A stretch of DNA of 64,000 nt from an uncultured Ruminococcus sp. (GCA_902802105.1 CADCKR010000003.1:42205-106204), one strand, 5' to 3'. Counted from the first letter of the stretch, positions 49,797 through 59,421 are shown. Notes: generated from the sequence alone by a model not told the origin. Made by a program: numbers and translations.

Positions 49797-50606
49797 TTAT
49801 TTGTCAAGCTGACTGTGCGACTCTGCGACCGTGCCTTCAATGTCGATGCCGTCAGCCGCCTTCGGCTCGTCAGACCGTCTTATGTACAGAAGGTATTCTA
49901 TATTGCCTTCGGGACCTTTTATCGGGGAGTAATCCAGGCCAAGCACGTCAAAGCCGTTGGCAAGACAAAAATCATATATCTTTCTTATAACGGCAATGTG
50001 CACATCCCGGTCACGGACAACGCCGTTTTTGCCCACGTTTCCCCTGCCGGCCTCGAACTGCGGCTTTATCAGGGCAACGGCTTCGGCGTTTTCTTTCAGA
50101 AGCGGCCTTACAGCGGGCAGTACAAGCTCCAGCGAAATAAAACAGACATCTACGCTGAAAAAATCTATCCTGTCAGGCACCTGCTCCTCTGTTATATATC
50201 TTACGTTTGTACGCTCCAAATTTATCACACGGCTGTCATTCCGGAGCTTCCAGTCAAGCTGACCGTAGCCCACGTCAACGGAATACACCTTTACTGCTCC
50301 GTTCTGGAGCATACAGTCTGTAAATCCTCCCGTTGAAGCGCCGATATCCATTGTAACCATGCCGTCAAGCCTGAGAGAAAAGCTTTTCATCGCCTTTTCA
50401 AGCTTCAGCCCGCCGCGGCTTACATATTTCGGCTTTGCGCCCCTCATTTCAAGCTTTACCGTTTCGGGATAGGCTGTACCGGGCTTGTCGGACTTCTGAC
50501 CGTCAACGTAGATTATGCCCGACATTATAAGAGCCTTCGCCTTTTCGCGGCTCTCTGCAAAGCCGGCTTCATACACCATCAGGTCAAGTCTTTTTTTTGA
50601 GGGCAT
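49797..50606 (-). CDS. tlyA: TlyA-family rRNA 2'-O-methyltransferase
   Basis: 269 residues. N-terminal S4 RNA-binding domain (RLDLMVYEAGFAESREKAK) then a FtsJ-like fold with VSRGGLKLEKA, DIGASTGGFTDC and VDVGYGQLDWKL. TlyA methylates cytidines in 16S/23S rRNA in some bacteria. ATG at 50606 follows GGAGGA; it overlaps the end of dxs by 23 bases. Confidence 0.94.
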   Translation of the reverse strand: MPSKKRLDLMVYEAGFAESREKAKALIMSGIIYVDGQKSDKPGTAYPETVKLEMRGAKPKYVSRGGLKLEKAMKSFSLRLDGMVTMDIGASTGGFTDCMLQNGAVKVYSVDVGYGQLDWKLRNDSRVINLERTNVRYITEEQVPDRIDFFSVDVCFISLELVLPAVRPLLKENAEAVALIKPQFEAGRGNVGKNGVVRDRDVHIAVIRKIYDFCLANGFDVLGLDYSPIKGPEGNIEYLLYIRRSDEPKAADGIDIEGTVAESHSQLDK

Positions 50607-52482
50607 TAGCTTTTCCTCCAATACTGACGTCATTTTTTATCTTTATCTCTATCATTTTTGAGTCAAGCCCCGCTTTATGCAGAGCTGAATCGGTTTTTGC
50701 CTGCGGCACACAGCCGCTGAGTGCGGTAAGATGATATCTGCCCACAAATCCCATCTGATACAGGCAGAATCCGAAATATTCACCCAGACCGCCGCTCCTG
50801 ACACCCTCTTCAAAGAAATACACATCCTCATAGGGCTTTGCCTTCATAAGTGCACCTACAGGCAGCGGCAAGATAGTATTGAGTTTAAGTATGCATATAT
50901 CTATCCCTTGTGCGGCAAGCTTTTCTTTAGCAAAACAGGCATAAGAAAATTCCCTGCCATAGGTAACTAAAAGTATCTTTGCATCCTCATTGCCGTAAAC
51001 GGAGAACGGCTTGCCGCCGAATTCGTAGTCCTCCGGCAAATAAAGCTCCCCGCCTCTCGGATACCGCACAGCCGCAACGCCCTCTGTGTCAAATATTGCC
51101 TTTTCAAGCGCTGCTTCAAGCTCACGGAAGCTTGCGGGAGAATACACGGTAACATTCGGTATCGTGCGCAGGAACGCAGCGTCATATATGCCCTGATGAG
51201 TTTCGCCGTCCTCGCCCACGATACCCGCGCGGTCGATACACAGCACGATATGGAGCTTTTGCAGTGCCGCATCATGCAGTATCTGGTCGTAGCCTCTCTG
51301 AAGAAACGTGGAATAAACCGCAAACACAGGCAGCATACCGTCAGCCGCAAGTCCTGATGCAAATGTAATTGCGTGTTCCTCTGCAATGCCGACATCGTAA
51401 AATCTGTCCTTGTACTTTTTAGAGAATGCATTCAGTCCTGTGCCTATGGACATTGCCGCCGTGATAGCGCAAAGCCGCTTTTCTTTTGAAGCAAGCTCAC
51501 ACATTTTTCTGCCGAAGATATTGGAATAGCACTCACCGCCGGAACGCGGCTCGCCTGTTTCCACATCAAAAGCGGAAACGCCGTGAAAGCTTTTGGGGTC
51601 GCTTTCGGCATAGCCGTAGCCCTTGCCCTTTTTGGTGCAGACGTGTATGAGCACAGGTGAATTCTTGCGCTTTGCCGCACGGAAAGCCGCCTGGAGCTGA
51701 CTTATGTTATGCCCGTCATAGGGGCCGTAATATGTAAATCCGAACTGCTCAAAGAGATTGTTCTTCTGTCCGAAAAATTCATCCCTCATCCAGTCCTTTA
51801 CGTGCTTTACTCCGCTTGTTATAGGCTTGCCCACAACAGGCACACGTTCAATGCGGTGCACCTTTGTCTTGGCTCTCAGGTAGCCCGGAAGTATCCTCAT
51901 TCGTGAAAGCGACCTTGCCATTGAACCGACATTGTGGGAGATCGACATTTTATTGTCGTTGAGTATAACGATCAGGTTCTTTCCGGAGCGGCCGGCATTG
52001 TTCAGGCCTTCGTATGCAAGGCCGCCGCTCAGAGCGCCGTCGCCTATTACAGCAACGGTATATGAATCTCTGTTGTTTAATTTTTCGGCGCAGGCTATGC
52101 CAAGTGCCGCAGAGATAGAGGTGCTGCTGTGACCTGTATCAAAACAGTCATATTTGCTCTCGCTCCTTTTCGGGAAGCCCGAAAGACCGTTTTCGGTTCG
52201 TATCGTATTTATGCGGGAACATCTTCCCGTGATCATTTTATGTGCATAGCATTGATGCCCGACATCCCAGACGATCTTGTCATCCGGAACATTGAACACG
52301 CTGTGTATTGCAAGCGTCAGCTCTACCACTCCAAGATTAGACGCCAAATGACCGCCGTTCTGCGCTACGGTCTCAACGATCCTCTCGCGTATCTCAACCG
52401 CAAGACGATCAAGCTCCTCCACAGTCATTTCTTTTATGTCTGCGGGAGAGTTTATCGAATCCAAAAGACTCTTATTTGTCAT
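50584..52482 (-). CDS. dxs: 1-deoxy-D-xylulose-5-phosphate synthase
   Basis: 632 residues; the first step of the MEP isoprenoid pathway from pyruvate and glyceraldehyde 3-phosphate. TPP motif GDGALSGGLAYEGLNN, substrate histidines in GGHLASNLG and DVGHQCYAHK, and the transketolase pyrimidine domain with GIAEEHAITFASGLA. Own promoter at 52563-52591, apart from ispA, which lies just upstream. Confidence 0.97.
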   Translation of the reverse strand: MTNKSLLDSINSPADIKEMTVEELDRLAVEIRERIVETVAQNGGHLASNLGVVELTLAIHSVFNVPDDKIVWDVGHQCYAHKMITGRCSRINTIRTENGLSGFPKRSESKYDCFDTGHSSTSISAALGIACAEKLNNRDSYTVAVIGDGALSGGLAYEGLNNAGRSGKNLIVILNDNKMSISHNVGSMARSLSRMRILPGYLRAKTKVHRIERVPVVGKPITSGVKHVKDWMRDEFFGQKNNLFEQFGFTYYGPYDGHNISQLQAAFRAAKRKNSPVLIHVCTKKGKGYGYAESDPKSFHGVSAFDVETGEPRSGGECYSNIFGRKMCELASKEKRLCAITAAMSIGTGLNAFSKKYKDRFYDVGIAEEHAITFASGLAADGMLPVFAVYSTFLQRGYDQILHDAALQKLHIVLCIDRAGIVGEDGETHQGIYDAAFLRTIPNVTVYSPASFRELEAALEKAIFDTEGVAAVRYPRGGELYLPEDYEFGGKPFSVYGNEDAKILLVTYGREFSYACFAKEKLAAQGIDICILKLNTILPLPVGALMKAKPYEDVYFFEEGVRSGGLGEYFGFCLYQMGFVGRYHLTALSGCVPQAKTDSALHKAGLDSKMIEIKIKNDVSIGGKANALKKKT

Positions 52483-52562
52483 AAATCTATCACCACACGA
52501 CGTTTACAAAGCAAACGTATGCTATTAAAAATCATTTGTTTTTACATCTTAATTTATGCATA

Positions 52563-52591
52563 ATTATACAACATTTTCCATAATAATGCAA
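52563..52591 (-). promoter_or_regulatory. promoter of the dxs operon
   Basis: TTGCAT (52586-52591) and TATAAT (52563-52568) with a 17-base spacer on the minus strand. The -35 touches the edge of the dispersed repeat. Confidence 0.7.
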
Positions 52592-52785
52592 GCGGCCGCA
52601 CCCCACGGACACGGAAATCAATTCTGGCGGCAGGTCACATGGGAAACCCTTCCTAAAACCGCTGAATTTGATATGTTTGAGACCAAAATACTGCACAAAA
52701 CTATCCTATATTTTAATTTTGTGATACTGCCTACTGTAAATTTTAAAAATTGATCTCCCTGCCCCGCGGAAGTCAATTCTGACGG
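52589..52785 (+). repeat. dispersed degenerate intergenic repeat, copy B
   Basis: GCAAGCGGCCGC, then GGAAATCAATTCTGGCGG, GGTCACATGGGAAACCC, and TTCCTAAAACCGCTGAATTT (52589-52670): the best partner of copy A. A further GGAAGTCAATTCTGACGG lies at its far end (52768-52785), running into the end of ispA. Confidence 0.7.
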
Positions 52786-53645
52786 TCACGCAAAGCCTTT
52801 GCAAGATCCGAAAGAATGTCCGTGCCGCTGCCGAATACGGAAAGCGCAGCTATAGCACCGTCAGTCAGCTCCGAAACAAGACTGCGGCACACGTCAAGCC
52901 CGAGCAGGGCTACATAAGTAGACTTGTTGTTCTCTGCATCACTGCCGATGGGCTTGCCAAGAGTGGCTTCATCGGATGTAACATCAAGCATATCATCAAC
53001 TATCTGAAAAGCAAGACCTATACAGTCCGCATATTTTTCGGCCGCCTTCATCTGTTCGTCCGATGCACCCGCAGAGATACACCCGAGCAGACACGCCGCC
53101 CTGATGAGCGCTCCTGTTTTCAGAGCATCCATACGTCGGAGATGATCCGCCGAAACGCTCTTTCCTTCGCTTTCAAGGTCGATGATCTGTCCGCCTATCA
53201 TTCCTTCGGCACCTGCGCATGACGCTAAAAGCCTGCCGGCACGCGCACATTTTTCATATCCGTTAAGCTCTGCCGCCTTTTCGGAAAGTACCGTTTCAAA
53301 CGCAAGCGTGAGCAGTGCATCACCGCCGAGAACTGCGGCCGCTTCACCGAACACCTTATGATTGGTCGGCTTGCCGCGGCGCATATCATCGTCATCCATA
53401 CAGGGAAGATCATCGTGTATCAGCGAATAGGTATGTATCATTTCGATCGCGCAGGCAAACGGCATCGCGGCATCTTCGGTACCGCCGCACAGCTTTGCAA
53501 ATTCAAGCACAAGCACCGGCCGCACACGCTTTCCGCCTGCTGTCAGGCTGTATTTCATAGATTCTATAACTGTGCGTATGCCATCGTCACCTGCGGGAAG
53601 AAAGCCTGTCAAGGCCTGCTCTATCCTTTCGATCTGAGTTTTCAT
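52773..53645 (-). CDS. ispA: farnesyl/geranyl diphosphate synthase
   Basis: 290 residues, trans-prenyl synthase. First aspartate motif DDLPCMDDDDMRRGKPTNH, second FQIVDDMLD. It makes short prenyl diphosphates, used for undecaprenyl and quinone chains. It overlaps xseB by 4 bases and stands before dxs. The terminal codons enter the dispersed repeat (SDLAKALRDRQN end). Confidence 0.95.
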   Translation of the reverse strand: MKTQIERIEQALTGFLPAGDDGIRTVIESMKYSLTAGGKRVRPVLVLEFAKLCGGTEDAAMPFACAIEMIHTYSLIHDDLPCMDDDDMRRGKPTNHKVFGEAAAVLGGDALLTLAFETVLSEKAAELNGYEKCARAGRLLASCAGAEGMIGGQIIDLESEGKSVSADHLRRMDALKTGALIRAACLLGCISAGASDEQMKAAEKYADCIGLAFQIVDDMLDVTSDEATLGKPIGSDAENNKSTYVALLGLDVCRSLVSELTDGAIAALSVFGSGTDILSDLAKALRDRQN

Positions 53646-53851
53646 TCTCCATCCTCCTCACCGTCTGCCGCAGAAACCGTTGTAAGCTTCTGTTCGGCAT
53701 TTTTCAGAATCTCATAACAGGCCTGTGAAAGCTTTGTGCCCTCCTCAAAGAGCTTCATGCTTTCTTCAAGCGGCAGTTCGCCGCTTTCAAGCAGACCGAC
53801 TATTTCTTCAAGCCTTGTCATCGACTGCTCGTAATCAAGCTTTTTCTTCAT
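53642..53851 (-). CDS. xseB: exodeoxyribonuclease VII small subunit
   Basis: 69 residues from the ATG at 53851, behind GGAGGG. The helical hairpin YEQSMTRLEEIVGLLESGELPLEESMKLFEEG is the family pattern. Overlaps xseA by 17 bases. Confidence 0.94.
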   Translation of the reverse strand: MKKKLDYEQSMTRLEEIVGLLESGELPLEESMKLFEEGTKLSQACYEILKNAEQKLTTVSAADGEEDGE

Positions 53852-55058
53852 TTTCGTTATCCCTCCGGGAACAGACGGTACATCCAAGTACACCGTCCTG
53901 CAAAATTATATCTATATTATCGTCAGCACTGACATCCTTGACCGAATGCAGGGCAGCGCCGTCCTTTTCGGCAATGGCATAACCTCTGGCAAGCACCTTC
54001 AGCGGACTGAGCGCATCAAGTCCGGCGCTGAGCATTGCAAGTCGGTTCTTTTCTCTGAAAACACGTATGCTTTCACCGTTTTTCATCCTGTCGCACAGCA
54101 TATCAAGCTTTATCCGGCGAAGGTGTATCAGTTCAAGAGGTGAACGCATAACGCCGGAGCCTTGCAGCTTTTCAAGGCGCAGACGTTCATTTGCCAGCCT
54201 GCCGGACATTATCCTGCACATCATGCTGCGGTATCCCTGCAAGGAAGCCATCATCGTGCTTATCTCAGGCGACACAAGCTCTGCTCCCGCAGACGGAGTT
54301 GAAGCCCTCACGTCTGAAACAAAGTCGCAGATAGTAAAATCCGTTTCATGGCCAACCGCCGACACTATCGGCACTTCGCATTCATACACGGCTCTTGCCA
54401 GCTTTTCATCATTGAAGGCCCACAGATCCTCTGCCGAACCTCCTCCGCGTCCGATAATAATAACATCAGCAAGCTTGTTTCTGCTGAAATATCTCACGGC
54501 TCTTGTAAGCTGAGCCGCCGCATTCTCCCCCTGCACAAGCACAGGACAAAGCACGACCTCGGCTATAGGATAGCGTCTTTTGAGTATCCTGAGTATATCC
54601 TGAAGCGCTGCTCCCGTAGGAGAGGTGATAACGCCTATACGCATCGGAAATGCCGGCAGCGGCTTTTTGTGCTGCTCATCGAAAAGTCCCTCCTGCCGGA
54701 GCTTCCTTTTGAGCTGTTCAAAGGCAAGGCTCAGCGCACCATCTCCGTAGGGCTGCATACTGTCAACATAAAGTTGGTACGAGCCCGATGCATCATAAAG
54801 GCTGACACGCCCGCACACAAGCACCTTCATTCCCTCTTCTGGCCTGAATTTCAGCGTTCTTGCGCTGTTTGCAAACATAACCGCCTTTATTGCCGCCTTC
54901 TCGTCTTTCAGCGTCATATAGATGTGTCCGGAGCCTCTGTGCAGTGTAAGATTGGATATCTCGCCCTGGAGCCATAGGCCTTTGAGGTTCTTATCGGATT
55001 CAAGCAGCATCCGCACATACATATTAAGCCCCGACACAGTTAAAACATTGTTATCCAT
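53835..55058 (-). CDS. xseA: exodeoxyribonuclease VII large subunit
   Basis: 407 residues. N-terminal OB fold (WLQGEISNLTLHRGSGHIYMTLKD), then the catalytic domain with GVITSPTGAALQDIL and GRGGGSAEDLWAFNDE, and a coiled-coil end. Degrades single-stranded DNA with XseB. Confidence 0.97.
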   Translation of the reverse strand: MDNNVLTVSGLNMYVRMLLESDKNLKGLWLQGEISNLTLHRGSGHIYMTLKDEKAAIKAVMFANSARTLKFRPEEGMKVLVCGRVSLYDASGSYQLYVDSMQPYGDGALSLAFEQLKRKLRQEGLFDEQHKKPLPAFPMRIGVITSPTGAALQDILRILKRRYPIAEVVLCPVLVQGENAAAQLTRAVRYFSRNKLADVIIIGRGGGSAEDLWAFNDEKLARAVYECEVPIVSAVGHETDFTICDFVSDVRASTPSAGAELVSPEISTMMASLQGYRSMMCRIMSGRLANERLRLEKLQGSGVMRSPLELIHLRRIKLDMLCDRMKNGESIRVFREKNRLAMLSAGLDALSPLKVLARGYAIAEKDGAALHSVKDVSADDNIDIILQDGVLGCTVCSRRDNENEEKA

Positions 55059-55068
55059 ATATCATCAC

Positions 55069-56109
55069 TTATTCAAATCTTATCTGTCCGTCCTGTGCAT
55101 CGGGCAGGTCAAAGCCCATGTGCAGGCAGGCGGCTCTTGTTATGCAGCGTCCTCTCGGAGTACGGTTAAGAAAGCCTATCTGCATGAGATACGGCTCAAT
55201 AACGTCCTCGATAGTCACAGCCTCTTCGCCTATAGCAGCCGCAAGCGTTTCAAGCCCCACGGGGCCTCCCCGGTAATACTTTACAAGTGCAGTAAGCATC
55301 CTGCGGTCGTTTGAATCAAGCCCCAGCTCGTCTATTTCAAGGCGTTCAAGAGCTATCTGTGCGGTTTTGAGGGTTATAACGCCGTCTGACATTACCTGTG
55401 CAAAGTCACGCACACGCTTAAGCATACGGTTTGCGATTCTCGGCGTACCGCGCGAACGTGAGGCGATCTCAAGTGCGCCGTCATTTTCTATTGCAATGTT
55501 AAGAATTCCCGCACTGCGCTTTATTATCAGCGCAAGCTCTTCCGGTGTATATAATTCAAGCCTGAGCGAAACACCGAAACGGTCCCTGAGCGGAGCTGTA
55601 AGCTGACCTGCTCTTGTAGTGGCACCGACAAGAGTAAAGTGCGGCAGCGGAAGATGATATGACGCCGCCATCTGACCTTTTCCGGTCACTATATCTATTG
55701 CAAAGTCCTCCATAGCAGGATAAAGTATCTCCTCAACGGCTCTCGAAATACGATGTATCTCGTCAATAAAAAGCACATCGCCCTCGTTGAGGTTCGTAAG
55801 TATAGCAGCAAGATCGCCCGGCTTTTCTATTGCCGGACCCGATGTTATGCGAAGATTTACATTCAGCTCGTTGGCTATTATTCCCGAAAGAGTGGTTTTT
55901 CCAAGTCCCGGAGGTCCATAGAGCAGAACATGGTCAAGGCTTTCACGGCGCTGCTTTGCAGCCTCGATAAACACCGCAAGATTCTGTTTTACCTTATCCT
56001 GCCCGATATAATCTTCAAGCCTTTTAGGTCTTAACGGATTATCGCTGTCACTGTCGCCCATTATCTCAGTGGGAGAAACTATCCTGTTTTCAAAGTCAAG
56101 CTCGTCCAT
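55069..56109 (-). CDS. ruvB: Holliday junction helicase RuvB
   Basis: 346 residues, AAA+ motor of branch migration. Walker [10 protein letters not shown], Walker B LFIDEIH, sensor [18 protein letters not shown], and a C-terminal winged helix. The N-terminal phrase [15 protein letters not shown] is typical. Confidence 0.98.
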   Translation of the reverse strand: MDELDFENRIVSPTEIMGDSDSDNPLRPKRLEDYIGQDKVKQNLAVFIEAAKQRRESLDHVLLYGPPGLGKTTLSGIIANELNVNLRITSGPAIEKPGDLAAILTNLNEGDVLFIDEIHRISRAVEEILYPAMEDFAIDIVTGKGQMAASYHLPLPHFTLVGATTRAGQLTAPLRDRFGVSLRLELYTPEELALIIKRSAGILNIAIENDGALEIASRSRGTPRIANRMLKRVRDFAQVMSDGVITLKTAQIALERLEIDELGLDSNDRRMLTALVKYYRGGPVGLETLAAAIGEEAVTIEDVIEPYLMQIGFLNRTPRGRCITRAACLHMGFDLPDAQDGQIRFE

Positions 56110-56134
56110 ACTGTTTTCCTTTCTGCTTTGCCGC

Positions 56135-56743
56135 TTACTGCTTTCCTATCGCCCTGAGCGTATCGGAAATTATCTTTTCTACCGGCAGCGACGGGTCTAT
56201 GCCCTTCATAAACGGCAGCACCTCATCGGGAGTATATCCAAGCACCGCCAAAGCGCCCACCGCCTGAGAGATATTCCCTGACGGCGCTGGCACGGCAGAC
56301 GAAGCTTCTTCAAGGCTTGTCTGCACCTCGGCTATGCCAAGCTTTTTTATCTTATCCTTCAGTTCAAGGATTATCCTCTGCGCAAGCTTGCTGCCTACGC
56401 CTCCTGCCTTGGTCAGCGTCTTGCTGTCGTTCATTGAAACGGCAAGAGCCACCTGCTCCGGAGTAAGCACCGAAAGTATCGAAAGCGCCACCTTTGCGCC
56501 TACTCCGCTTATCGACATAAGCATCTTAAAGCAGTTCATTTCTGCGGTCGCAGCAAAGCCGCAAAGCTCGACAGCATCCTCCCTGACAAGCATATGCGTG
56601 TAGAGCATGACATTTTCGCCTGTCCTTGGCAGAGAACGGAGAGTGTTCATTGTAGCCATGCATTTATACCCGACTCCGCCGCACTCGATAACAACAAAGC
56701 CCGGGTCGGTATGTATTATTTTTCCGTTAAGACTGTATATCAT
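56135..56743 (-). CDS. ruvA: Holliday junction protein RuvA
   Basis: 202 residues from the ATG at 56743, behind AAGGAGATACCT. N-terminal OB fold ([14 protein letters not shown]), helix-hairpin-helix segments ([17 protein letters not shown] and [15 protein letters not shown]), and a C-terminal domain III. Operon partner of ruvB. Confidence 0.96.
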   Translation of the reverse strand: MIYSLNGKIIHTDPGFVVIECGGVGYKCMATMNTLRSLPRTGENVMLYTHMLVREDAVELCGFAATAEMNCFKMLMSISGVGAKVALSILSVLTPEQVALAVSMNDSKTLTKAGGVGSKLAQRIILELKDKIKKLGIAEVQTSLEEASSAVPAPSGNISQAVGALAVLGYTPDEVLPFMKGIDPSLPVEKIISDTLRAIGKQ

Positions 56744-56762
56744 AGGTATCTCCTTACAGTAT

Positions 56763-56818
56763 CCTCTGAAAACCGGAACAACAGACCACCAAATGCCGGC
56801 GAACAAGGTTTTCAGAGG
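56763..56818 (-). repeat. intercistronic 12-bp inverted repeat before ruvA
   Basis: CCTCTGAAAACC (56763-56774) and GGTTTTCAGAGG (56807-56818) are perfectly complementary around a 32-base loop, 20 bases upstream of ruvA. No T tract follows on the minus strand. Confidence 0.6.
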
Positions 56819-56837
56819 TTCACTTAAATTACTTATA

Positions 56838-57422
56838 TTATTTTACTCCGTGGTATTCCTTTTGAAGAAAGAAAAGTTCCTCCATGCCTGCAAGCTTCTT
56901 TCCGTCAAAGTCAAAACGCACAACGTATGGCATAAAGTCAATTATTCTCAGAAACTGCTCAAAGCCGAATTCCGGATGATAATAGTTGATGATAGTTGAA
57001 AGAGCAGTTCCGTGAGTGCCGACAAGTACATCCTCGCCCTCATATTCCGTAAGTATATCATTCAATGCCGCAACATTGCGCTCCTGCGTTGAACGTATGC
57101 TCTCGCCGTTTTCCTCATGGAAATCATGGTCGCCCCATCTTTTGCGGAACATCTCATGGCTGTTGCTGCTGCCTCCCGCATTGTCACGCTCACGCAGGCG
57201 CTCGTCAAGCGTAAGTTCAAGGCCCTGCTGCCTGACTAACGGCATTATAGTTTCGATGCTTCTTGTATACGGGCTTGAAACCGCCCTGTCGAATTTTACA
57301 TTTTTCAGCACATCAAGAGCCTTGTAACGATCCTGCATTCCCTCGTCCGAAAGATGGAAGGTGCGGTTATCGCCTGACCTGTAGTCGGGCTGTGCATGAC
57401 GCACAAAATATATATGTGTCAC
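56838..57422 (-). CDS. histidine phosphatase superfamily protein
   Basis: 194 residues; phosphoglycerate-mutase-like fold. The phospho-acceptor motif FVRHAQPDYR opens the protein, and the second histidine is in GTHGTALSTI. GTG start at 57422, preceded by AAAGGAGGACACATCT and overlapping the ruvC stop (GTGA), so it is coupled to ruvC. Substrate unknown. Its place inside the ruvC-ruvA-ruvB series is unusual but probably not functional. Confidence 0.88.
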   Translation of the reverse strand: MTHIYFVRHAQPDYRSGDNRTFHLSDEGMQDRYKALDVLKNVKFDRAVSSPYTRSIETIMPLVRQQGLELTLDERLRERDNAGGSSNSHEMFRKRWGDHDFHEENGESIRSTQERNVAALNDILTEYEGEDVLVGTHGTALSTIINYYHPEFGFEQFLRIIDFMPYVVRFDFDGKKLAGMEELFFLQKEYHGVK

Positions 57423-57931
57423 AGATGTGTCCTCCTTTTGTTCAGCAGTGAACGCAGAGCGGTTCCGGAGCACTGTGCATGACAGATCGCAATGGCAAGT
57501 GCATCTGCGGTATCATCAGGTTTTGGTACGCTTTCAAGCTTCAGCAGCCGTCTTGTCATCTCCATTACCTGCTGCTTATGCGCCTGGCCGAAACCTGTCA
57601 CCGCCGTCTTGACCTGCAGCGGAGTATATTCGCTTATGGGGATGTTGTTATTCATAGCCGCAAGAAGAATAACTCCTCTTGCCTGCGCAACGTCTATCGC
57701 AGTTTTCTGATTATTCTGAAAATACAGCCGTTCTATCGACATTTCGTCCGGGTCGTTTTTTATTATCACGGATATCAGGCCGTTGTATATCTGCTGCAAT
57801 CTCAGCGGGAAAGGCGTATCCGCATCTGTAGTTATTGCGCCGTGATCCACGGCATAATACCGTCCGCCGCTGAATTCTATCACGCCGTAACCCACGATCG
57901 CATATCCTGGGTCTATTCCTAAAATTCTCAT
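57419..57931 (-). CDS. ruvC: Holliday junction resolvase RuvC
   Basis: 170 residues starting MRILGIDPGYAIVGYG. Catalytic carboxylates Asp7, Glu67, Asp140 and Asp143 (in DDTADALAIA) are in place. The frame runs 56 codons further upstream, but that part is the promoter region and lacks a family match; GGAAGG lies upstream of the chosen ATG. Confidence 0.96.
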   Translation of the reverse strand: MRILGIDPGYAIVGYGVIEFSGGRYYAVDHGAITTDADTPFPLRLQQIYNGLISVIIKNDPDEMSIERLYFQNNQKTAIDVAQARGVILLAAMNNNIPISEYTPLQVKTAVTGFGQAHKQQVMEMTRRLLKLESVPKPDDTADALAIAICHAQCSGTALRSLLNKRRTHL

Positions 57932-57989
57932 TCTGAAAAATCCAACCTTCCGGAAATCCTGCTTTCTCTGAAAAGCTCCTGTCAGGATT

Positions 57990-58018
57990 AGTATAGCACA
58001 ATTTCTCTCATCTATCAA
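57990..58018 (-). promoter_or_regulatory. promoter of ruvC-phosphatase-ruvA-ruvB-xseA-xseB-ispA
   Basis: TTGATA (58013-58018) and TATACT (57990-57995) with 17 bases between, on the minus strand, about 60 bases before the ruvC start. Confidence 0.75.
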
Positions 58019-58021
58019 GCG

Positions 58022-58054
58022 AAAAAAACACGAGAGCATACGCCCCCGTGTTTT
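58022..58054 (-). terminator. terminator of the GT2 gene
   Basis: AAAACACG/CGTGTTTT (58025-58032 and 58047-58054), ending in seven T on the minus strand, just before the ruvC promoter. Confidence 0.85.
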
Positions 58055-58062
58055 GAATGATT

Positions 58063-59025
58063 TCAGTTTTTGCCGTATGTCCAAGGCAGATATTTCCACC
58101 GGAAAATATTTCTTTTCAGCTCCTGCGATGTTCTGCGGTTAGGTTTGAGATATTCTGCATAACCCTTCTGTTTAAGCGATTTTTTTATCGTCTGATGTGA
58201 AAATCCCTGCTTGAGGAGTATATCCACCACCGAAAGCACGACTGCCGGAAGCTTCTGCCCTTCAAAAAGCTCAGTCAGCATGATGTTATCCCTGCGCTGG
58301 AGCTTTATCCGCTCATAGACCTTCAGCATTGCATCTATTCTTTCGTAGCAGTTCACATTCTCGGCTGCATTATCCTTCACAACGGCACTGTCCGTGTCTT
58401 TTTCAAGCTTTATATCCGCACAGGCCGTCTGCGGTCCATAAAGCAGCACATTATATATGAAGGCCTCAACATATCCGAAGCTGCATTCCTCGTAAAATTT
58501 GATATGGTTCCTCAGCAGATACTCCCTTTTGAGCATTACCGCGGTAAAGTCAAAATACACCCTCGAATGTATCATGTCCGCCATAAGCTTTGAAGCATCG
58601 ACCTTCCCGTTACCGTCACGGCAGATATTATTCTCAGCAGCTTCTGAACCTGTTATCTGTGACGGCACCGCAAAAACAAAATCCGCTGCATTTTCATCAG
58701 CTGTTCTGAGATACTCTGCAAAATAGTTCTTATACAGTCTGCTCGGATAGACAAATGTGATATACTTGCCGTCAGATTTATATATGCCCGTGTTGAGCGC
58801 AGAGCTGATGGTTCCGCTGCCGCTCTGTATAACGCAGCCTCTCAGGTCGTTTTTCTTGATCTCCTCCAATGCCCAGATAACGCTGTTATCGGTGGAGTTC
58901 ATATCTATTACGATAAACTCGACTTCAAGCTCGGAAAGCTCTGCGGAGATGCGTTTTATCAGTTCGGAAATATGGCTGTTATTATTTTTTGAAGGAATTA
59001 TAATCGACAGATCAACATTAGCCAT
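58063..59025 (-). CDS. glycosyltransferase family 2 protein, atypical
   Basis: 320 residues. N-terminal GT-A domain (LSIIIPSKNNNSHISELIKRI, then FIVIDMNSTDNS and SDGKYITFVYPSRLY). The metal-binding DxD expected near residue 100 is replaced (VYPSR), so activity may be lost or changed. Residues 230-320 are a charged helical tail ending in Lys/Arg-rich text (KPNRRTSQELKRN), with no membrane span. Single-gene unit with its own terminator. Substrate unknown. Confidence 0.75.
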   Translation of the reverse strand: MANVDLSIIIPSKNNNSHISELIKRISAELSELEVEFIVIDMNSTDNSVIWALEEIKKNDLRGCVIQSGSGTISSALNTGIYKSDGKYITFVYPSRLYKNYFAEYLRTADENAADFVFAVPSQITGSEAAENNICRDGNGKVDASKLMADMIHSRVYFDFTAVMLKREYLLRNHIKFYEECSFGYVEAFIYNVLLYGPQTACADIKLEKDTDSAVVKDNAAENVNCYERIDAMLKVYERIKLQRRDNIMLTELFEGQKLPAVVLSVVDILLKQGFSHQTIKKSLKQKGYAEYLKPNRRTSQELKRNIFRWKYLPWTYGKN

Positions 59026-59155
59026 AAAAATACTCCCCTCAGAATATTCTGTCTTAATATTCTGTATTTATTATAACACATTCACAATGAAAAAAGTTAG
59101 GGAATACAGAGAAAATTTCCGAAAGTCCATTTTTTATTTTTTGTGCAGTTTGAAC

Positions 59156-59325
59156 AACATAGGTGCTTCGGCGCTTGCGGGCGCAGTTTCACGGGGTGTT
59201 TCGGCGCTTGCGGCCGCAGTTTCATGGGGGCGCTTGCGGGCGCGGTTTCACGGGGTGTTTCGGCGCTTGCGAGCGCCGACCAGGGCTCCTCGCCCTGGAC
59301 CTCGGCAGGAGCATGAGCCCCTGCA
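59156..59325 (+). repeat. GC-rich tandem array with hairpins
   Basis: Three to four imperfect units of about 26-33 bases (TTTCGGCGCTTGCGGGCGC, then AGTTTCACGGG), first at about 59162, then CCAGGGC/GCCCTGG as a perfect hairpin (59280-59298) and a CAGGAGC...GCCCCTG end. Much richer in G+C than the flanks. It fills the 396-base gap between the GT2 gene and glmM; the rest of that gap (59026-59155) is AT-rich leader. Confidence 0.75.
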
Positions 59326-59365
59326 CCCGCAATTTGCTTAGTTTTCCTTATTATTTACAGATATA

Positions 59366-59408
59366 CACCAAAAACAGGCATACACTCTTTCCGGAATGTA
59401 TGCCTGTT
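59366..59408 (-). terminator. glmM terminator
   Basis: A 12-bp stem, AACAGGCATACA/TGTATGCCTGTT (59373-59384 and 59397-59408), followed by TTTTTGG on the minus strand. Confidence 0.88.
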
Positions 59409-59421
59409 CATCTTACAGAAA

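Noticed and set aside
49380-50336. 318-residue plus-strand frame
   Set aside because: Antisense to nadK and tlyA, both with intact motifs. The composition is that of a mirror frame.
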